A stretch of DNA of 64,000 nt. Origin: Molossus alvarezi (lineage: Eukaryota > Chordata > Mammalia > Chiroptera > Molossidae). A program made the position numbers and the translations under genes. Under the pieces are notes generated by a model. It was not told where the DNA came from, did not search any database, and saw only the letters and a program-made list of their open reading frames with translations. Where the stretch lies: NCBI GenBank assembly GCA_037176705.1, contig CM073885.1:216702290-216766289 (forward strand), written 5' to 3'. This document shows, piece after piece, positions 37,163 through 50,487 of the stretch. Each line of letters begins with the position of its first letter. Position 1 is the first letter of the stretch.

Positions 37163-37274
37163 TAACAATTGAACTGCTATTTGACCCAGTGATCCCACAT
37201 CTAGGAATATACCCTAAGAAACCTAAAACACCAATCAGAAAGAATACATGTACTCCCATGTTCGTAGCAGCGTT
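37163..37274 (+). mobile_element. Internal LINE-1 fragment, no ends
   Basis: About 112 bp close to L1-A 59645-59756 (TTTGACCCAGTGATCCCA, AATATACCCTAAGAA). It has neither an L1 3' end nor an A tail and starts about 30 bp after the old L1 3' end. Confidence 0.85.
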
Positions 37275-37379
37275 ATATAATTCTTTGTATTCCCACTGCT
37301 TTTAGCGTGAGTTTTTGGACCCTTGATATTTAAATATTTTTAAATGATGACAGATTTTTGTTAAATGATTTTCTATGTG

Positions 37380-37570
37380 ACAGGAACAACAGTTTTAAAT
37401 ACACTTTAATCCTCTAAAACCCAGTGAAGTAGGCACTGTTACATCAATATTTAACAGTGGGATATGGGAATTGGCGCACAGAGATAGTAAGTGAAATGTA
37501 CATCTAGTAAGTGGTACATCAAAGTAGCATGGCTCCAGAATTTGTCTTCATAACCATCATGCTATATTAA
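37380..37570 (+). repeat. MIR SINE remnant
   Basis: Blocks TTTAATCCTCTAAAACCCAG, GAAGTAGGCACTGTTACATC, GGCGCACAGAGATAGTAAGT and GCATGGCTCCAGAATTTG follow MIR order. Confidence 0.75.
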
Positions 37571-40500
37571 ATCTAAAAAAAAAAATCTAGAAATTAATAT
37601 TAAAATAAATACACAACCCCCCAAAATAATTATATAAACTATTTCTTTAAAAATGATAAAAAATAGTAGAAAGAAAAACATCTTCATGTAAATAAATGAA
37701 TTCCAATCTATGAAATAATAAGAAAAGTAACAGAATTTATTGGTCTAGGAACAGTAAGAGTACATTTGTACAGGTGAGTCTAGGACCCTTTATGGAGGAA
37801 AATGTGAAGTAAAGACATGACCACAGGAAATTGTGGTTTAGGTATGAATAACAGGCAGTTCTGTTTGTCTATAGTACAAAGCAATGGGACGACAAACATA
37901 AAATAAAAGTAGACAGCTGATTGTGGAGAACCATAAATGTCAGACTAGAGAAATAGGAGATAATTCAACTAGAAAATGTTCAATTTCTCTGCATCCCTTG
38001 GCACCTTTGATGCCAGAGACTCTGCTTCAGTTTTACAGAACAATCAGATGGCATGATCAAGGCTTGACATTAGGTATGATGTGTGGTGAGTGTGAATATT
38101 ACTTCTTGCTTACCTCTTCTCTGTTTGGTGGTATCTATGTTACATGTGAAAATCTAGTGCAAGGAGATCTGGAAATATATAATTTTGTTATTTTCCAGCT
38201 TCTAGTACAAAAAAAGTCAAGAATGAAAGAGGTTGGGAATGGATGTTGAATGAGACATCTGCTATAGGTATTGAAAAGCTAAATTTAATAAGCCTTGATG
38301 AATAAAGTAGGGGGTAAGGTGAGAGGGAAGATGGTGTATATAGAATAGTGTCCATGGCCCTGGCTTTTTCAAATGGTGGTGAGAACTCATGGGGCTGGGA
38401 TCAGGTTGAAATAGGGAAAAAGGAAAACTAGTAAGTTCTGTTTTGGATAAGCTGAGTTGAAAGTATCCGAAGAACAACTCAACGGAGATTTCCAGTAGCA
38501 GGTGATGATATGGTTCTGGAGTTCAGGGGAGAAATCTGAGATGAAGCCAGAGATCTGAGCCTTGAGAGAGGTAAAAATTTGGGAAAACAATACCCAGGGT
38601 AGAGTAAGCTTAGTGAAAAAGGAATATACACAAAAATGAGTAAAACTCTGAGACATATTTAAGAGACTAGCAGTGATATGGGATTATGCTATGGAAAAAA
38701 GTAACAGGTTTAGGGGTAAGAGTAAGAGTCTGAAAAAGGCCAAAAGCATCAATCACTAGGACTGTCAAAAAGAATCCAATCAAAGTCTTAGAAGCGAAAG
38801 GCAGATTTAGTTATGGTAAACAATTCTAACCCCTGATAGTTCATAATTTTGAGACATGCAAGTAGTATATTTAAAAATATTTTATAAATAAAAATTTATC
38901 AGTATTTAGATAATATTTTTTAAAATATTGATTATAATTAAAAATAATTTGCCACTGCAAAATATATAATAATGGGTAGCAAAACAACTTTTACACTTTA
39001 AGTAATTGTTTTCCTTTTAAGGAAACTTTTAGCATTTAGAATCCACAAGAAATAGAAAAACTATAAATGAAAGATGCATTTTTTCAAGAATTGGTTTAAA
39101 TAGTGGACCCCAAATGTAAATAATAAGCAATATGTTTCTTTTTGTTCGGCAATTTTTAACGAAAAACTCAGAAGCTATGTTATAAATAATAAATTAAAAT
39201 TTAAGACAAGGTAGCATTTTCAAAAAATTAAAATTAAAAAAAAATTAATGATTAGAAAATAGAACAAATGTATAGCTGGACAGACACAAGAACTTAATAA
39301 AAATATGAAAACTAGTGTAAAGCCACAAAGTTCTAGCACTTTCCTAACAAGAAAAATTAGGTGAAAAAGCACATCATTTCACATGGTTTTGACAAAAGCG
39401 AATGGCTATCATGGACAACCAACAATAGAATTAATAATTTTGAGAGCTAATCATTAAAAAAAGACTAAATAGAGATTTTAAGAAACTTTAAAAAGGATAA
39501 ATGTCTCTATCTTTCATCAGTGGTTTCCAAGAATTTCCAAAGTATAGTGGAATTAACTTAAAATATATCTCAAAGGTCCCATAACAATAACAGACCATTC
39601 TATACAGAATTAAACTGCAACTATAATTGTTCTGCACCAATTTTTTTTTTTAATTCCTTAAAAGAAAGTATTATGCAAACACTGAAACAGTCAAGAAGAT
39701 AAAGTTACACTTTTCTTTTCATCTGAGCTGAGTAGTGGTCTAGGCATATTCAAAACAATGTTGCACAATTTAGTACAGCTGTTCATTATGAACAGATGAG
39801 AGGAAATCATTAAAGCCACTTCCAACCACCTGACCACCACCTTCACCCAGAGGAGGAGAGCAGGAGAGAACAGGGAAGAGGGTGACAAAATGTAAGTTTC
39901 TTTGTGATATGTGTGAATGTTTTCATAAAATGCAGTTGGCAGCCTTCCATTTTTCCTCATGGGGCTCCATGTTTATAATTCCAGTAGCTAAAATTCACAT
40001 AATTACAAGTTCAATTTCACTTTGAGAACATTGTTGGGCTTCTTTTGTGCCTCATCAATTGAACAGCTGTGTCTTCAAGTTGAAGTGCCTACCCTCTGTT
40101 TTAAACATTTTAAGAAAATGGAATGGAGATCACATTTGTGACTATTATTAAAAGAAAAAAGTATTCTCATGCCCTTGGAAAATGAGGGGGTTGCTTTTTT
40201 ATTTGGGCTTCAGGAAATAACACATGCAAAGCATTTGTGAAGCCAACACAGCTGCAGGACCCACTTACCATACCGATTTTGTCCTACAGTAAACTTTGCA
40301 GTTTCTATACATTCAAATTTAAATACATGAAATGTAGCTCCAGCCATGATTCCAGAACACTTGTTTTTAAAATCAGTATTTCAGTGATATTGTATTCCAC
40401 CAACAGGAGATAGGTTATCTTAATCTTTTCTAGTATCACCTTCATAGTAAACCCTTCCTCTCTACCCATCATGGTAGAAAGATTGCTTAGCAAAAAGTTA

Positions 40501-42039
40501 GATTACTGGAAATGATAAATGCACAACCAATGTGTTAGCAATAATTTAAAGGCAAAGTCTATTCTAGTAAATTACTTTCATTAAAATCTGTGACTGTCCT
40601 TTATTAATTCTGTATAGAAAACAAATTCCTGAGGCAGTATTTTTAAATAAAAATAATAAGTTAATATTGATAATATATGGCATCATGTTAGAATTGACCC
40701 TTAATGTCTTCCATAAAAATATTCCCTTTTGGGAGTCTGACTAAAATGACTAGAAAACAGGTGTCTTGGAATATTTCTTACTTGAATAAATAAAATTATC
40801 TATTATTCTTTAAAAACAATAACTTAGAATAATGAATGTATGATTGCATAAATTAATGAATTAGTGCATAATAGGCAGTGTTCCTGTGAATTCTCTTACA
40901 GTTCTGTGCTTTAATTTTCTACTAAGACTTTAGCCTCAGATAAATTATTCATTTATAGCAGAAACTTTAGTAATAGATTAATAAAACCTAAAACATAGTG
41001 ACATAAAGGCTGAAAATGGGGAGGGACCAAGAACCATATACGCATTATTTAGTGAAGTCTTGGTAAACCTAATAAAAATTATGAGGACTTTGAAGCACTG
41101 CATAGTTTATGAACATTTCATGAGCCATGTACACTGTCCAATAAATACCACCTAAATCTGTCCCCTAACTTCATGCCTTTCTTTTATAAAGCCTCCCTTT
41201 ATCCTGAGTGTGAAATGAATCACTAAATGTGGTTTATCTTCCTTGAACATGAGAAAATAAAGATACCCAAACATTCAAAAAACAGGAATCCAATAGTGTA
41301 TTGATACTGCTGATCTTATCAACATGAATCCAATAGTGTACTGATATTGTTGATCTTGTCAGTTAGCTTTCAGAAGATGCTGATCATTCCCCAGTATTTC
41401 AGCATCATGGAGCTTTATAATCAGGTTAGCTATAATTGGAAGCAAATTTTGTACCTGAAATGTAGTACTGCAACTAGTGAGCATCTGAAATAAAATCAAC
41501 ATAACATCTACCTACCACATTCATATATAAAAACGAATTCTTCCTAATTAGCATGATATATACACCTATATACACATAATAGATATTACCGATATGTGAG
41601 CTAATTGGACACACATTTGATGGCAGTGAATAATCTTATAAAACACAGGACATGTCCAGCAAGAACACTATACTGTTGTGTAATTTATAAAAAAAACCTT
41701 AGACTATAACACTTTTTTTCAATTGGAGTGTAATATATCGAGTAATAAACTTTGAAATATTTCCATGAAAATATAAAACATTTTAATATAAAAATGAATT
41801 TTTTTTAATGCCATCATCAATCTCCTTTCCTGTATTATATAAAGCATTGTGTAACTGAGTAACTATTGTTGAAATCATTTCTCATTTTTCCTTTGCTCTC
41901 AGGATGACAGTTATCGTCACACTTTTTTGCCTATGTCTACCTCACATGTACCTTCTCCTAAGAGGATGGGAAAGCTAGAGAGTAAAATTTATTATGCATT
42001 ATATTTAAATTAGATGCTTAGAATTATAAGTGGCCCTTT
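37571..42039. other. Long stretch without recognised genes
   Basis: About 4.5 kb of AT-rich DNA. A 40-bp tandem duplication lies at 41286-41365. The 108-codon frame at 37923-38249 has no recognisable domain. The segment 38230-38760 may be an ancient repeat that I cannot name. Confidence 0.45.
41286..41365. repeat. 40-bp tandem duplication
   Basis: Two head-to-tail 40-bp units beginning GAATCCAATAGTGTA (41286-41325 and 41326-41365), differing at about six positions with no gap. Confidence 0.85.
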
Positions 42040-42280
42040 TATCATATTAAAATTTTTTATTTTTTATTTTTCTTTATTTTGGAGAGAGAAGGGAGAGGGA
42101 GAGAGAGAGACATCAATGAGAGAGAACGTCGATTGGCTGCCTCCCACAAGCTCCCATCCCTCTGGGGATTGGGACCATAACCTTGGCATGTGCCCTGACC
42201 TGGAATCAAACTGGTGACCTCTTGGTGCATGGGTCAACTCTCAACCACTGAGCCACACCGGTCGGGCTATCATGTTAAAA
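42040..42280 (-). mobile_element. Ves-type SINE, minus strand
   Basis: The element is about 42053-42267. Duplications tatcatattaaaa and tatcatgttaaaa (42040-42052 and 42268-42280) differ at one base. On the minus strand the head is AGCCCGACCGGTGTGGCTCA. The tail is the plain type without the GAGGAT hairpin. Confidence 0.92.
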
Positions 42281-42866
42281 CTTTTAATTTTATCCTGACT
42301 TTTTAAAATATCCTATATTCTACAAATATTCTAAATTTATGTTAATTTTATCATTCCTTTTTTATAATATACACTATCAGTAAAAATACAATAAAAAAAG
42401 TTTAAGCCTCTGTGCTGTTTGTGTTTATTTTAAATAGATAAATAAATACACGTATTTATTATCTTACTATCCTGTATTTATGTTGAAGCACATAAAATGT
42501 ATAATTTTTAAATGTGCTAGAAATAAATTATAGAATATTTTAAAATTAAGATGCTTCATGTTCCCTCCAAATTTACATATAATAATAAAATGTGCTTCAA
42601 AACTCTGGTTCTAAATTTGAATTAATTGTCCATTTGCTCTTAATGTCTGTAAGAACTGGAAAAAGATGATTCACAAACTTACTTAGATGCAAGTAAAAGA
42701 AGTGTAACCTGATCTGCACTCACTAAATCACAACAGTTATTTTTCATTTCCATACACAAATTACACAGTTGTTTTGGTTAAAATACCACTAGCAAATTTC
42801 CATTTTCTCTAATTTAATCATTTCATGTTACTTTTCCTGAAAAATTAATTGAAAGGTAGGCAGTAT

Positions 42867-42921
<55 letters not shown>

Positions 42922-43067
42922 TAAATCTCTTGTTTAATCAAGTGTGCCTAAAGAAAGCTTTTCCTCATTTATAAAATGTTTTCAATAAGGTGTGGGTAAA
43001 TGAGTGTTTAGAGAATATAATTTTAATTTTTAACAGTTTCTAAAACTCACAAAAGACCTCTTCATTT
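42281..43067. other. No gene; (TTTA)n array inside
   Basis: AT-rich DNA. The TTTA array at 42865-42921 is listed separately. Confidence 0.45.
42865..42921. repeat. (TTTA)n microsatellite
   Basis: About fourteen perfect TTTA units. Confidence 0.97.
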
Positions 43068-43381
43068 AAAAATAATTTAAGAAATTTGCCCTGGCCCGTT
43101 TGGCTCAGTGGTTGGAGCGTCGGCCTGCGGTCCTGAGAGACCCGGGTTCGGTTCCCGCTAAGGGCGCGTACCTTGGTTGCAGTTTGTCCCCGGCCCTGGT
43201 CAGTTGTGTGGGTGGCAGCCACTCGATGTGTTCCTTTCACGTCGATGTTTCTCTCTTTCTCTCTGTTCCTCTCTCTCCCTCCCACTCTACCTGAACAAAA
43301 AATGGAAAAGTGTCCTCGGGTGAGGATTAAAAATAATAATAATAATTAAAAATAAATAAATAAAAATAATTTAAGAAATTT
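43068..43381 (+). mobile_element. Ves-type SINE with perfect 20-bp duplication
   Basis: The element is about 43088-43361. Head CCCTGGCCCGTTTGGCTCAG, CpG-containing body (GAGCGTCGGCCTGCGGTC), tail GTCCTCGGGTGAGGAT (43312-43327), then an AAT/AAATA-rich run. The 20-bp duplication at 43068-43087 and 43362-43381 is identical. The retained CpGs and the perfect duplication make it one of the youngest SINEs here. Confidence 0.97.
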
Positions 43382-43802
43382 AAAGATTTATTTTATAAAA
43401 TTTTGAATGCATAAATGATTATTTAGATATGTCCTAAAATTATTTTCAGCAATAAAATAATAGTGAGAAATTTTCAGAATGCTCTCTCCCATAACAAGCA
43501 AGAGTTTGCTTCAAAATGGTTTGCTTTGACGTTCTACATGCTTGACTTGCAATTCACTGAAACTTCCTACTTTCGTTACTAATATCTGAAGGCTTAGTAT
43601 ACATTTATGGTAAGATTTACTGTAAATCCATATTTCCATTGTCATCCTATTAAAATCTAATTTAGTTTGGCCACTTTTATCATTCTAATTAGTTCATCAG
43701 CTCTAATGTGGATGATATGAGCTTGTATCTTATGTGGAAGGGTCAGCTCTGCCACTTTCGAATTACTTGTGTTTTCATCATCAGTATTATTCCTAATACT
43801 CA
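43382..43802. other. No gene recognised
   Basis: No supported feature. Confidence 0.4.
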
Positions 43803-43993
43803 GGCTTCCTTTCTTTCCCTCCCTTCTTTTCCTCTTCCCTCCCTCCCTCCCTCCCTCCCTCCCTCCCTCCCTCCCTCCCTCTCTTCCTCCCTCCCTTCCT
43901 TCCTTCCTTCCTTCCTTCCTTCCTTCCTTCCTTCCTTCCTTCCTTCCCTCTCTCCTTCTCTTCTCCCTCTTTGTCCCTCCCTCTCTTTCATTT
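43803..43993. repeat. Polypyrimidine tract with (CCCT)n and (CCTT)n
   Basis: Almost pure C/T on the plus strand for about 190 bp. It includes about eleven CCCT units (43837-43880) and about thirteen CTTC units (43893-43946). The long Pro/Ser-Leu and Glu/Gly-Arg frames on both strands are by-products of the repeat. Confidence 0.95.
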
Positions 43994-45597
43994 TGCAGAA
44001 ATAGTTTTTAGTTTCTTATCAAGTTTCTGAGGGTTAGTTTAGTCAAAACTACATTTTATAATTAGTAAGCCCATTTAACTTGGCACACATAAACGCAATA
44101 TGTCAATATATACTGAAAGAAAGAAAACAGGATACCACTGCCAACTCCTCAAGTTTTCAAATTCCCACAATCTCAATATATCTCGTACTGTTCATAACCA
44201 ATGGCCATAAAATATATAGACTGAGTGAAAAGAAACACAGTGCCAACTCACATTTTAATATTAATGAAGATTTATTTCTTCCTAATTTTTACATTAAAAA
44301 CAAAAATATTCTCAGCACAAAAAAGAAAGAATAATTATATGACACGGTAAAGGTATTAGCTAAAATCATAATCATATTGCAACATATAAAGGTTTCAAAT
44401 CAAGAGGTTGTATGTCTTAATCTTACACAATATTACATGTAAGTTATATCTCAATTAAAATAAATTTAGAAAAACAAACATAAGTGCTAATATTTCTCCC
44501 CACACTCCACTGGCACCTGACCACCTTTGAGGTTTGTGCCTTGGAGACCCTGATAGACATTAAGGAGACATACTGATTTTTGAACGGGAGGATAACACTG
44601 ACAGATCAGTGTTCTAGAATGTTCACTCTGTGTGGAGAATAATTTGAGTAGGCAACATGGTAGATCAATAATGTCATTTATTTTTTACTACATATATAAC
44701 CTCGATGAGTGAAAAGTGAGCCCTAAGCAATAGCAGTGATAGGGAAAGAGAACAGGAAACAGATGGTAAGGGTTGAGTCACTGGGAATGGAGTGGTGAGG
44801 GAGGTAATGACTTTAGGATGCCCCTACATCCTGCACCATCATCTGCACCACTGGGCTCTAGCCTTGCAATTCCAAGACATGGTGCAGGAAGAAGTGGTTT
44901 AGGGTAAGAGTGAGGAATTATGCAGTCAATTTTCTGTATGTTTGATACACGAGTAGAGAATGCAACTGAATATCAAAGTGTGGAGCTGAGGAAAGAGGTT
45001 TGGGTGAAAATTAAACATCAGTTTATAGTTTGAAGTAGGCAGCAAAGGTGTGGGGTTTTGACTCTGAATGTTATTGATAAAGTGAGACAAAGGAGAGAAG
45101 AGGCTCTATGAATTTTATTAACTTTCCTGTGTTAGCTTTTTAGAGTCTCTAATTCTCCATCTGGAAACATGCAGACATGAATCAGACTCTGTGGCAACAG
45201 GGAGCAAGTAAGGTAAGTAACTGGAGATGAGTGAGATTTAGTAGCTCAAGCTATTATATGCTGCTTGGAGAGAACTTACCCAGGGTATTTCTGCAGATAA
45301 AACTCAGGACAGCAAATAAAGGGGACATCTTGCAGGGAGACGTGAGGGAGCACCAGAGGCACAGCAGAGACACAACATGGGTAAGAGGTCAATAGAGTGT
45401 GGGAACAGGATGGGGAAAGGGGAACCAGAATGTGAGGGTCATGCCTGGCACACGGGACACATTCAGTAAGGGTTAATCATGATTGCATTCATTTTAAATA
45501 TTTTTGTGATTTAAAAAATTAATTATTAAAAATATTTTAATAGAATATTCAAACAAAGCCAATGTATAATGTATATATAAGAAATAACAATTTTAGA
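43994..45597. other. No gene recognised
   Basis: About 1.6 kb. Sequence at 45440-45475 (ATGCCTGGCACACGGGACAC) may be the 3' tip of an L2 or MIR element; the rest is not recognised. Confidence 0.4.
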
Positions 45598-45810
45598 GTA
45601 TTTTTTATTGATTTTTTTAGAGAGAAGAAGGGAGAGAGGAAGAGAGAGAAACATTGATGTGAGAGGGAAACATCAATCCTTGGCCTCCTGTATGTGTCCG
45701 ACCAGGAAACAAGCCCACCACCGGGGTATGTGCCCTGACCAGGAATCAAACCACAACCCTTCAGTACACAGGACAGTGTCCAACCAACTGAGCCACACTG
45801 GCCAGGGCAA
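45598..45810 (-). mobile_element. Ves-type SINE, minus strand
   Basis: The minus strand reads CCCTGGCCAGTGTGGCTCAG, a tRNA-like head, a TGGTCAGGGCACATACCC middle, a CT-rich run and a plain AAAATCAATAAAAAA-type tail. No convincing duplication seen. Confidence 0.9.
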
Positions 45811-47489
45811 AACATAATAATTAAAAAAAAACCTGTGTAACACCACCAATTTAAACATTCTCAGTACCTTTGCTGTCCCCTAGTTAACCCTTCCCTCTTG
45901 AATCACACCCCCTTCCCTCCCTCCCAGAGGTAACTACTAACCTAAAATTTATGTTTTTCATTTCTTGCTTTTCTTTATAGTTTTGCCAAATGTATAAATA
46001 CACATTTTATAAAATATTGTTCGTAAAATTTTTGTACTTGGTGAAATTTTACCGCACGCAGAGAATCCACTTGATGAAATATTTTTGGCACCATTGGAAG
46101 TTCTATATCCACCAACAACAGTATTTCATCATCTAAAATGTACAGTGTCACTTCTAATGGGAAACATTTATTGGCAACCATGTAGTCAGCTTTAAGTTCT
46201 CATCAGATAAAATTTCTGTTGTGCCAATCACAGCGTACTTGGTCTTGAGTGTTCTGAGAGACTGAGCACTGACTTTTACCTTCTAGCATAAATGTAGCTT
46301 TTCATCTTCCTAGGAATTCTCCCTCTTGATTTTCAAAACCACCCAAATACATTGATTTTAGGTAGTATATGTTCTAGATTCTGATTGTAAACATAGTACC
46401 TCCCTTTTAGAGAGAATTCATTAGCCCCACAACATTTTAAAGTCCTCACCTTGCAACTTAAGTGAATCCTCAAATTCATAAATATATGAACCATTTACAG
46501 AGGCTCTTTGACTTTGTCCTGAATAAAAGTGAATGATATATAGTGGGAAAATATTTCAAAATTTACCTGAATACTTTTCCCTTTTAGGTGCCTCTTAAAC
46601 ACAGCCCCACACCACGCGCATGCACACACACACACACACACACACACAACTACTCCCACTCAGAAACACATGTGCACACACCTAACAGCATAGACAAGGA
46701 AGCAAGGTCCTTAAATTAGACTCATCAAATTACAAATTCTGCATTTCAAAAGTGCATAAACAAATTATCAAAGCAAAGGGCAAGAACAGAATAATACTTG
46801 CAACCTAAATGACAAAAGGCACCATATAAATTCACACAAGAGTACATTAATGTGAAAATTAGCCAAAAGAGAAAAATAGCCAATGAATGTGCAATATAAA
46901 AAATGATTTCTAAGCAAAAAACTATAAAAAATAACAAGAACAAAAATGAACTATAGATACTACCTAGGATGAGAGAGTTTAGAGATATAAATTGGATAGC
47001 TAATTTACAGTCTATTTCAAAGTCTTAAGATACTCACTGCCTATATCCCTGTACTGTCCTCCAAGAGATAGGCACAAATATTTTGGTCTCAGAAAGTTAA
47101 TCTCCATAGTGACATTAGAGACAATGCGAACAGTGTAAATGTTAACCATAAATAATTTATCAAATAATATATAATATAGTACATCAATATGATAACATTT
47201 GTGTAAGTCATTAAGATCACGTTCTTGAAAACTGATTGAGAATATTAAAAGATGCTAAAAGGATATGCTGAGTAAAGAACTGAAGTAAAAAAATAATGTC
47301 ACTAAAATTTATATTAGAAAATAGCAAAAAAAAAAAATGTAGTTTACATAGTTTTATGCATATACAAACGGTATATCCTAAAAAGTATTTTGGGGAATGT
47401 CCAGATAAAAATAATTGTTTTGCCTTATTGATGTTTCAAAAATTTTTATTAATTATTTATTTTAAATTTTTATTTCATTTTTTTTATTT
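45811..47489. other. No gene; (CA)n array inside
   Basis: A CA array lies at 46622-46649. The rest is AT-rich DNA without recognised features. Confidence 0.45.
46622..46649. repeat. (CA)n microsatellite
   Basis: About thirteen CA units. Confidence 0.95.
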
Positions 47490-47705
47490 TTTTAATCCTC
47501 ACCCAAGGATATTTTTTCATTAATCTTCAGATAGATTGGAGGCGGGGAGAGAAACATCAATGTGAGAGAGACACATTGACTTGCTGCCTCCCGCAGGACC
47601 CCGACCAGGGCTGGGGATGAACTGCAACAAAAGTTCATGCCCTTGACTGCAATTGAATCCACAACTCATTGTTCTGAGGGCCATCGCTCCAACCGCTGAG
47701 CCAAA
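47490..47705 (-). mobile_element. Ves-type SINE, minus strand, 5' tip missing
   Basis: The minus strand lacks the first dozen bases of the head (it begins TTGGCTCAGCGGTTGGAGCG). The tail ATCCTTGGGTGAGGAT (plus-strand 47495-47510) is the hairpin type. Confidence 0.9.
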
Positions 47706-50237
47706 AATATGTATATGTACCCTGATGCACAAAAATACAGCTCTCAATATGTGAATGTCATGAATTCTGGAAATATTAACCTTCCCAATATATTTCTAAA
47801 TGATTCCATATATAGACTGTATTAATATTTTCTAATATCATATGTTAGTCTATGAAGCACTTCTGTACTATAGTTATTTTGTCACTATTTTGCTTATTTA
47901 AAAGTTCACCTCTCAACTGGAAGCCTGTGCAGAATTGAAAAAAATGATACAATTATACTTTTTACCCTATTAATCATGTATAAAACTGAAAGTCAATTTC
48001 ATAAGAAACATATTCTTTAATGATTTATAGGAGGAAACTCCTTAATTCCTAAAGAAGATGTTTTTCTTAAATTTTAACTGAAACTGAACCATATGACAAC
48101 AATTAGAAATCTTTCAAAACATTTAAAAATCCAGTTTTAGTAGCCTTTTAATAATAATACAATTTGAGCAAATATTTTATTCTTCTACACAATAAAATTA
48201 TGTATACTTTTACCTTTAATTTTATTTAGAAATAATAATATTCAATTTTTGTCTTAAGGTTTTTTAAATTAATTCTTCACTTTAAATTAATCCAGTGCTT
48301 TCAAGACACTAACTTAATGGTGGGATTTCCGAATATAATGGAAAAGAACTAATAAAGTAGAAGAAAATAAAAATTTTTACATTGAAATTCTACTCATTTG
48401 AAAATTATTTTATAAAGCAACAGTAATTGCCTTAAAAGAAAGAGAAACTCTTTTACTAAGTTCAAGAATTATTTTTCATTGCACCGTTAGTATTGGTATC
48501 TCTGCCTCTGGACTCCTCCCCCTTCAATAGTCTGTAAGTAGTCCCCAAATATGTATCCATCAAGTCAAAATGAAATGTTATCTCATTGTTCCATAGGTCC
48601 TCCCAGAATATGTATTATTCATTATAACAGAAGTTCTACAAATTAATGATTGGTGTCATTTTCAGACTCAAGCAACATTAGGGGATCAAGAAAGTCAACT
48701 GACTTAAAAGTTCCATTTCCTTCTCTATAATGATTCTTTTCCCAGTAACTTATCATTATTATTTTCTACACCTAATTTAACTGCAATTTCAACCAAAATT
48801 TTCCAAAGTATCAAACTTACTTTTCTTAGAAACCACATTACTCTTGGTTCCCAAATTTTGTCTGTTTACATGAAATGCAACTCAATTCAATCACATGAAC
48901 AATTAAACACTACATTTAATGTAATAGTAAATAAGAGAACTAGCATAAACAGGTTCAGAAACAGAATAAATGGCCCTTGGTTAGCACACAGCACAAGTGC
49001 AGGGAGCAGAAGTGCAGGCAGGGCATGCGAGCCGGGACCTCACCAGCTTGCACTTCCGGCCCACCCTGGCTTTCAGAGGAAATGGATCCATTTTGTAGTC
49101 CAGTGAGTCACGAAATGTACATTTAGAGGGTTTCTATTGTACTAATTACTTAACAATATATGGACTCCATGTTAGAAATATAAAATGCAGAAAACACATA
49201 AAATACCTCTTAATCTATCTATAATAGCATCTTACTCCTTAACATTAAAATGTTACTTGATCTTGTTCAATTGTCTACAAAGAACAGACATACACCAAGC
49301 AGATGTGTCTGAGACTTGACTGACATTTGACTGAACTCTATGCAAGTGAGTTGGTTATCATTAATTGATGTAATTAATATTTCTTGACTTCCAAAACATG
49401 CAACAAATTATGCTAAGTTCTAGAAATATACTGATAAAAAAAGATCTATTCCTTTATAGAACTTATATTCTTGAGTTGCAGGCTGCAAATTTTTTGTTCA
49501 CACATCTCTACCAGTGAAAATATTTGAGGATTATCTACATCTGTTTATCTATTATAAATAAACATTTATCTACATACTTATATATACACATATGTGCATA
49601 TTTATGTGTATATTTATAAATTATATACATGTACATCTGCACATATTATACTTTATAAAATAAGCATAGTCAACTTTGAATTCCATGGATCCAAATTGGG
49701 TGAAATTATTTTTTACTTCCACCATTTTACATAAGGGGGCATGCACAGAAGTGAGTTTTTCTTTTTAACATGACCAGTGCAAAGAGAGTCATTTGATAAA
49801 AAGAATGATGAAATAAGCCATAGGCACAGTGATTCAAAGAGAAAGAATATTTCATGGTCTACACCAAAAACAAACATACCTGTCATCAAGATGAGTTAAC
49901 AAATCAGTGGACACAGAAAGTTTCACAACACATGCAAGAGTGTTTTGAACTGTATGCTAAGGAATGTCACAGAGCCTCTTTGGAGCCCTAGCATTCGCCA
50001 GCACACGGTTGGAACCCCGGGGCAATCTAGTCTGCAGCATCCAGCGCAGAGTTTTGCACAGACTCTCAGTAATATGTATTGCTTGACAAATGTTATTTTA
50101 AGGAGAACCATTAACACACCTAAACAACAAACTATATTCTTACACTTTATTTTTTAGAGTTTTAGAAACATTCATATATTCAAAGAATAGAACAACCTAA
50201 TTGAAATCCAGTTACAAATCTTAAAAAAAAAAAAAAA
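47706..50237. other. Long stretch without recognised genes
   Basis: About 2.5 kb of AT-rich DNA. A GC-richer patch at 48960-49085 stands out but matches nothing I know. An AT/CA-rich low-complexity run lies at 49555-49650. Confidence 0.4.
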
Positions 50238-50394
50238 GACCCTGGCCAGTTTGGTTCAGCAGTTAGAGCATCGGCCTGCGGTCCAGAGAGACCCAGGTTA
50301 GGTTCCTATTAAGGACATGTACCTCGGTTGCAGTTTGTCCCTGGCCCTGGTTGGGTCGTGCGGGTGGCAGCCACTCGTGGCACTTTCACGTCGA

Positions 50395-50425
<31 letters not shown>

Positions 50426-50487
50426 TCCTCCCACTCTATCTGAACAAAAAATGGAAAAATGTCCTTGGGTAAGGATAAAAAAAAAAG
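50238..50487 (+). mobile_element. Ves-type SINE
   Basis: Head CCCTGGCCAGTTTGGTTCAG, GGTTGGGTCGTGCGGGTGGC middle, (TC)n run at 50398-50426, tail GTCCTTGGGTAAGGAT (50461-50476) and A run. It follows an A run at 50222-50237, so its duplication is masked by A-rich sequence. Confidence 0.94.

Noticed and set aside
37923..38249. 108-codon plus-strand frame
   Set aside because: No domain, no splice context and a composition like chance frames in the area.
43708..44011. Overlapping frames rich in Leu/Pro/Ser and, on the other strand, Glu/Gly/Arg
   Set aside because: Translation of the CCCT/CCTT microsatellite.
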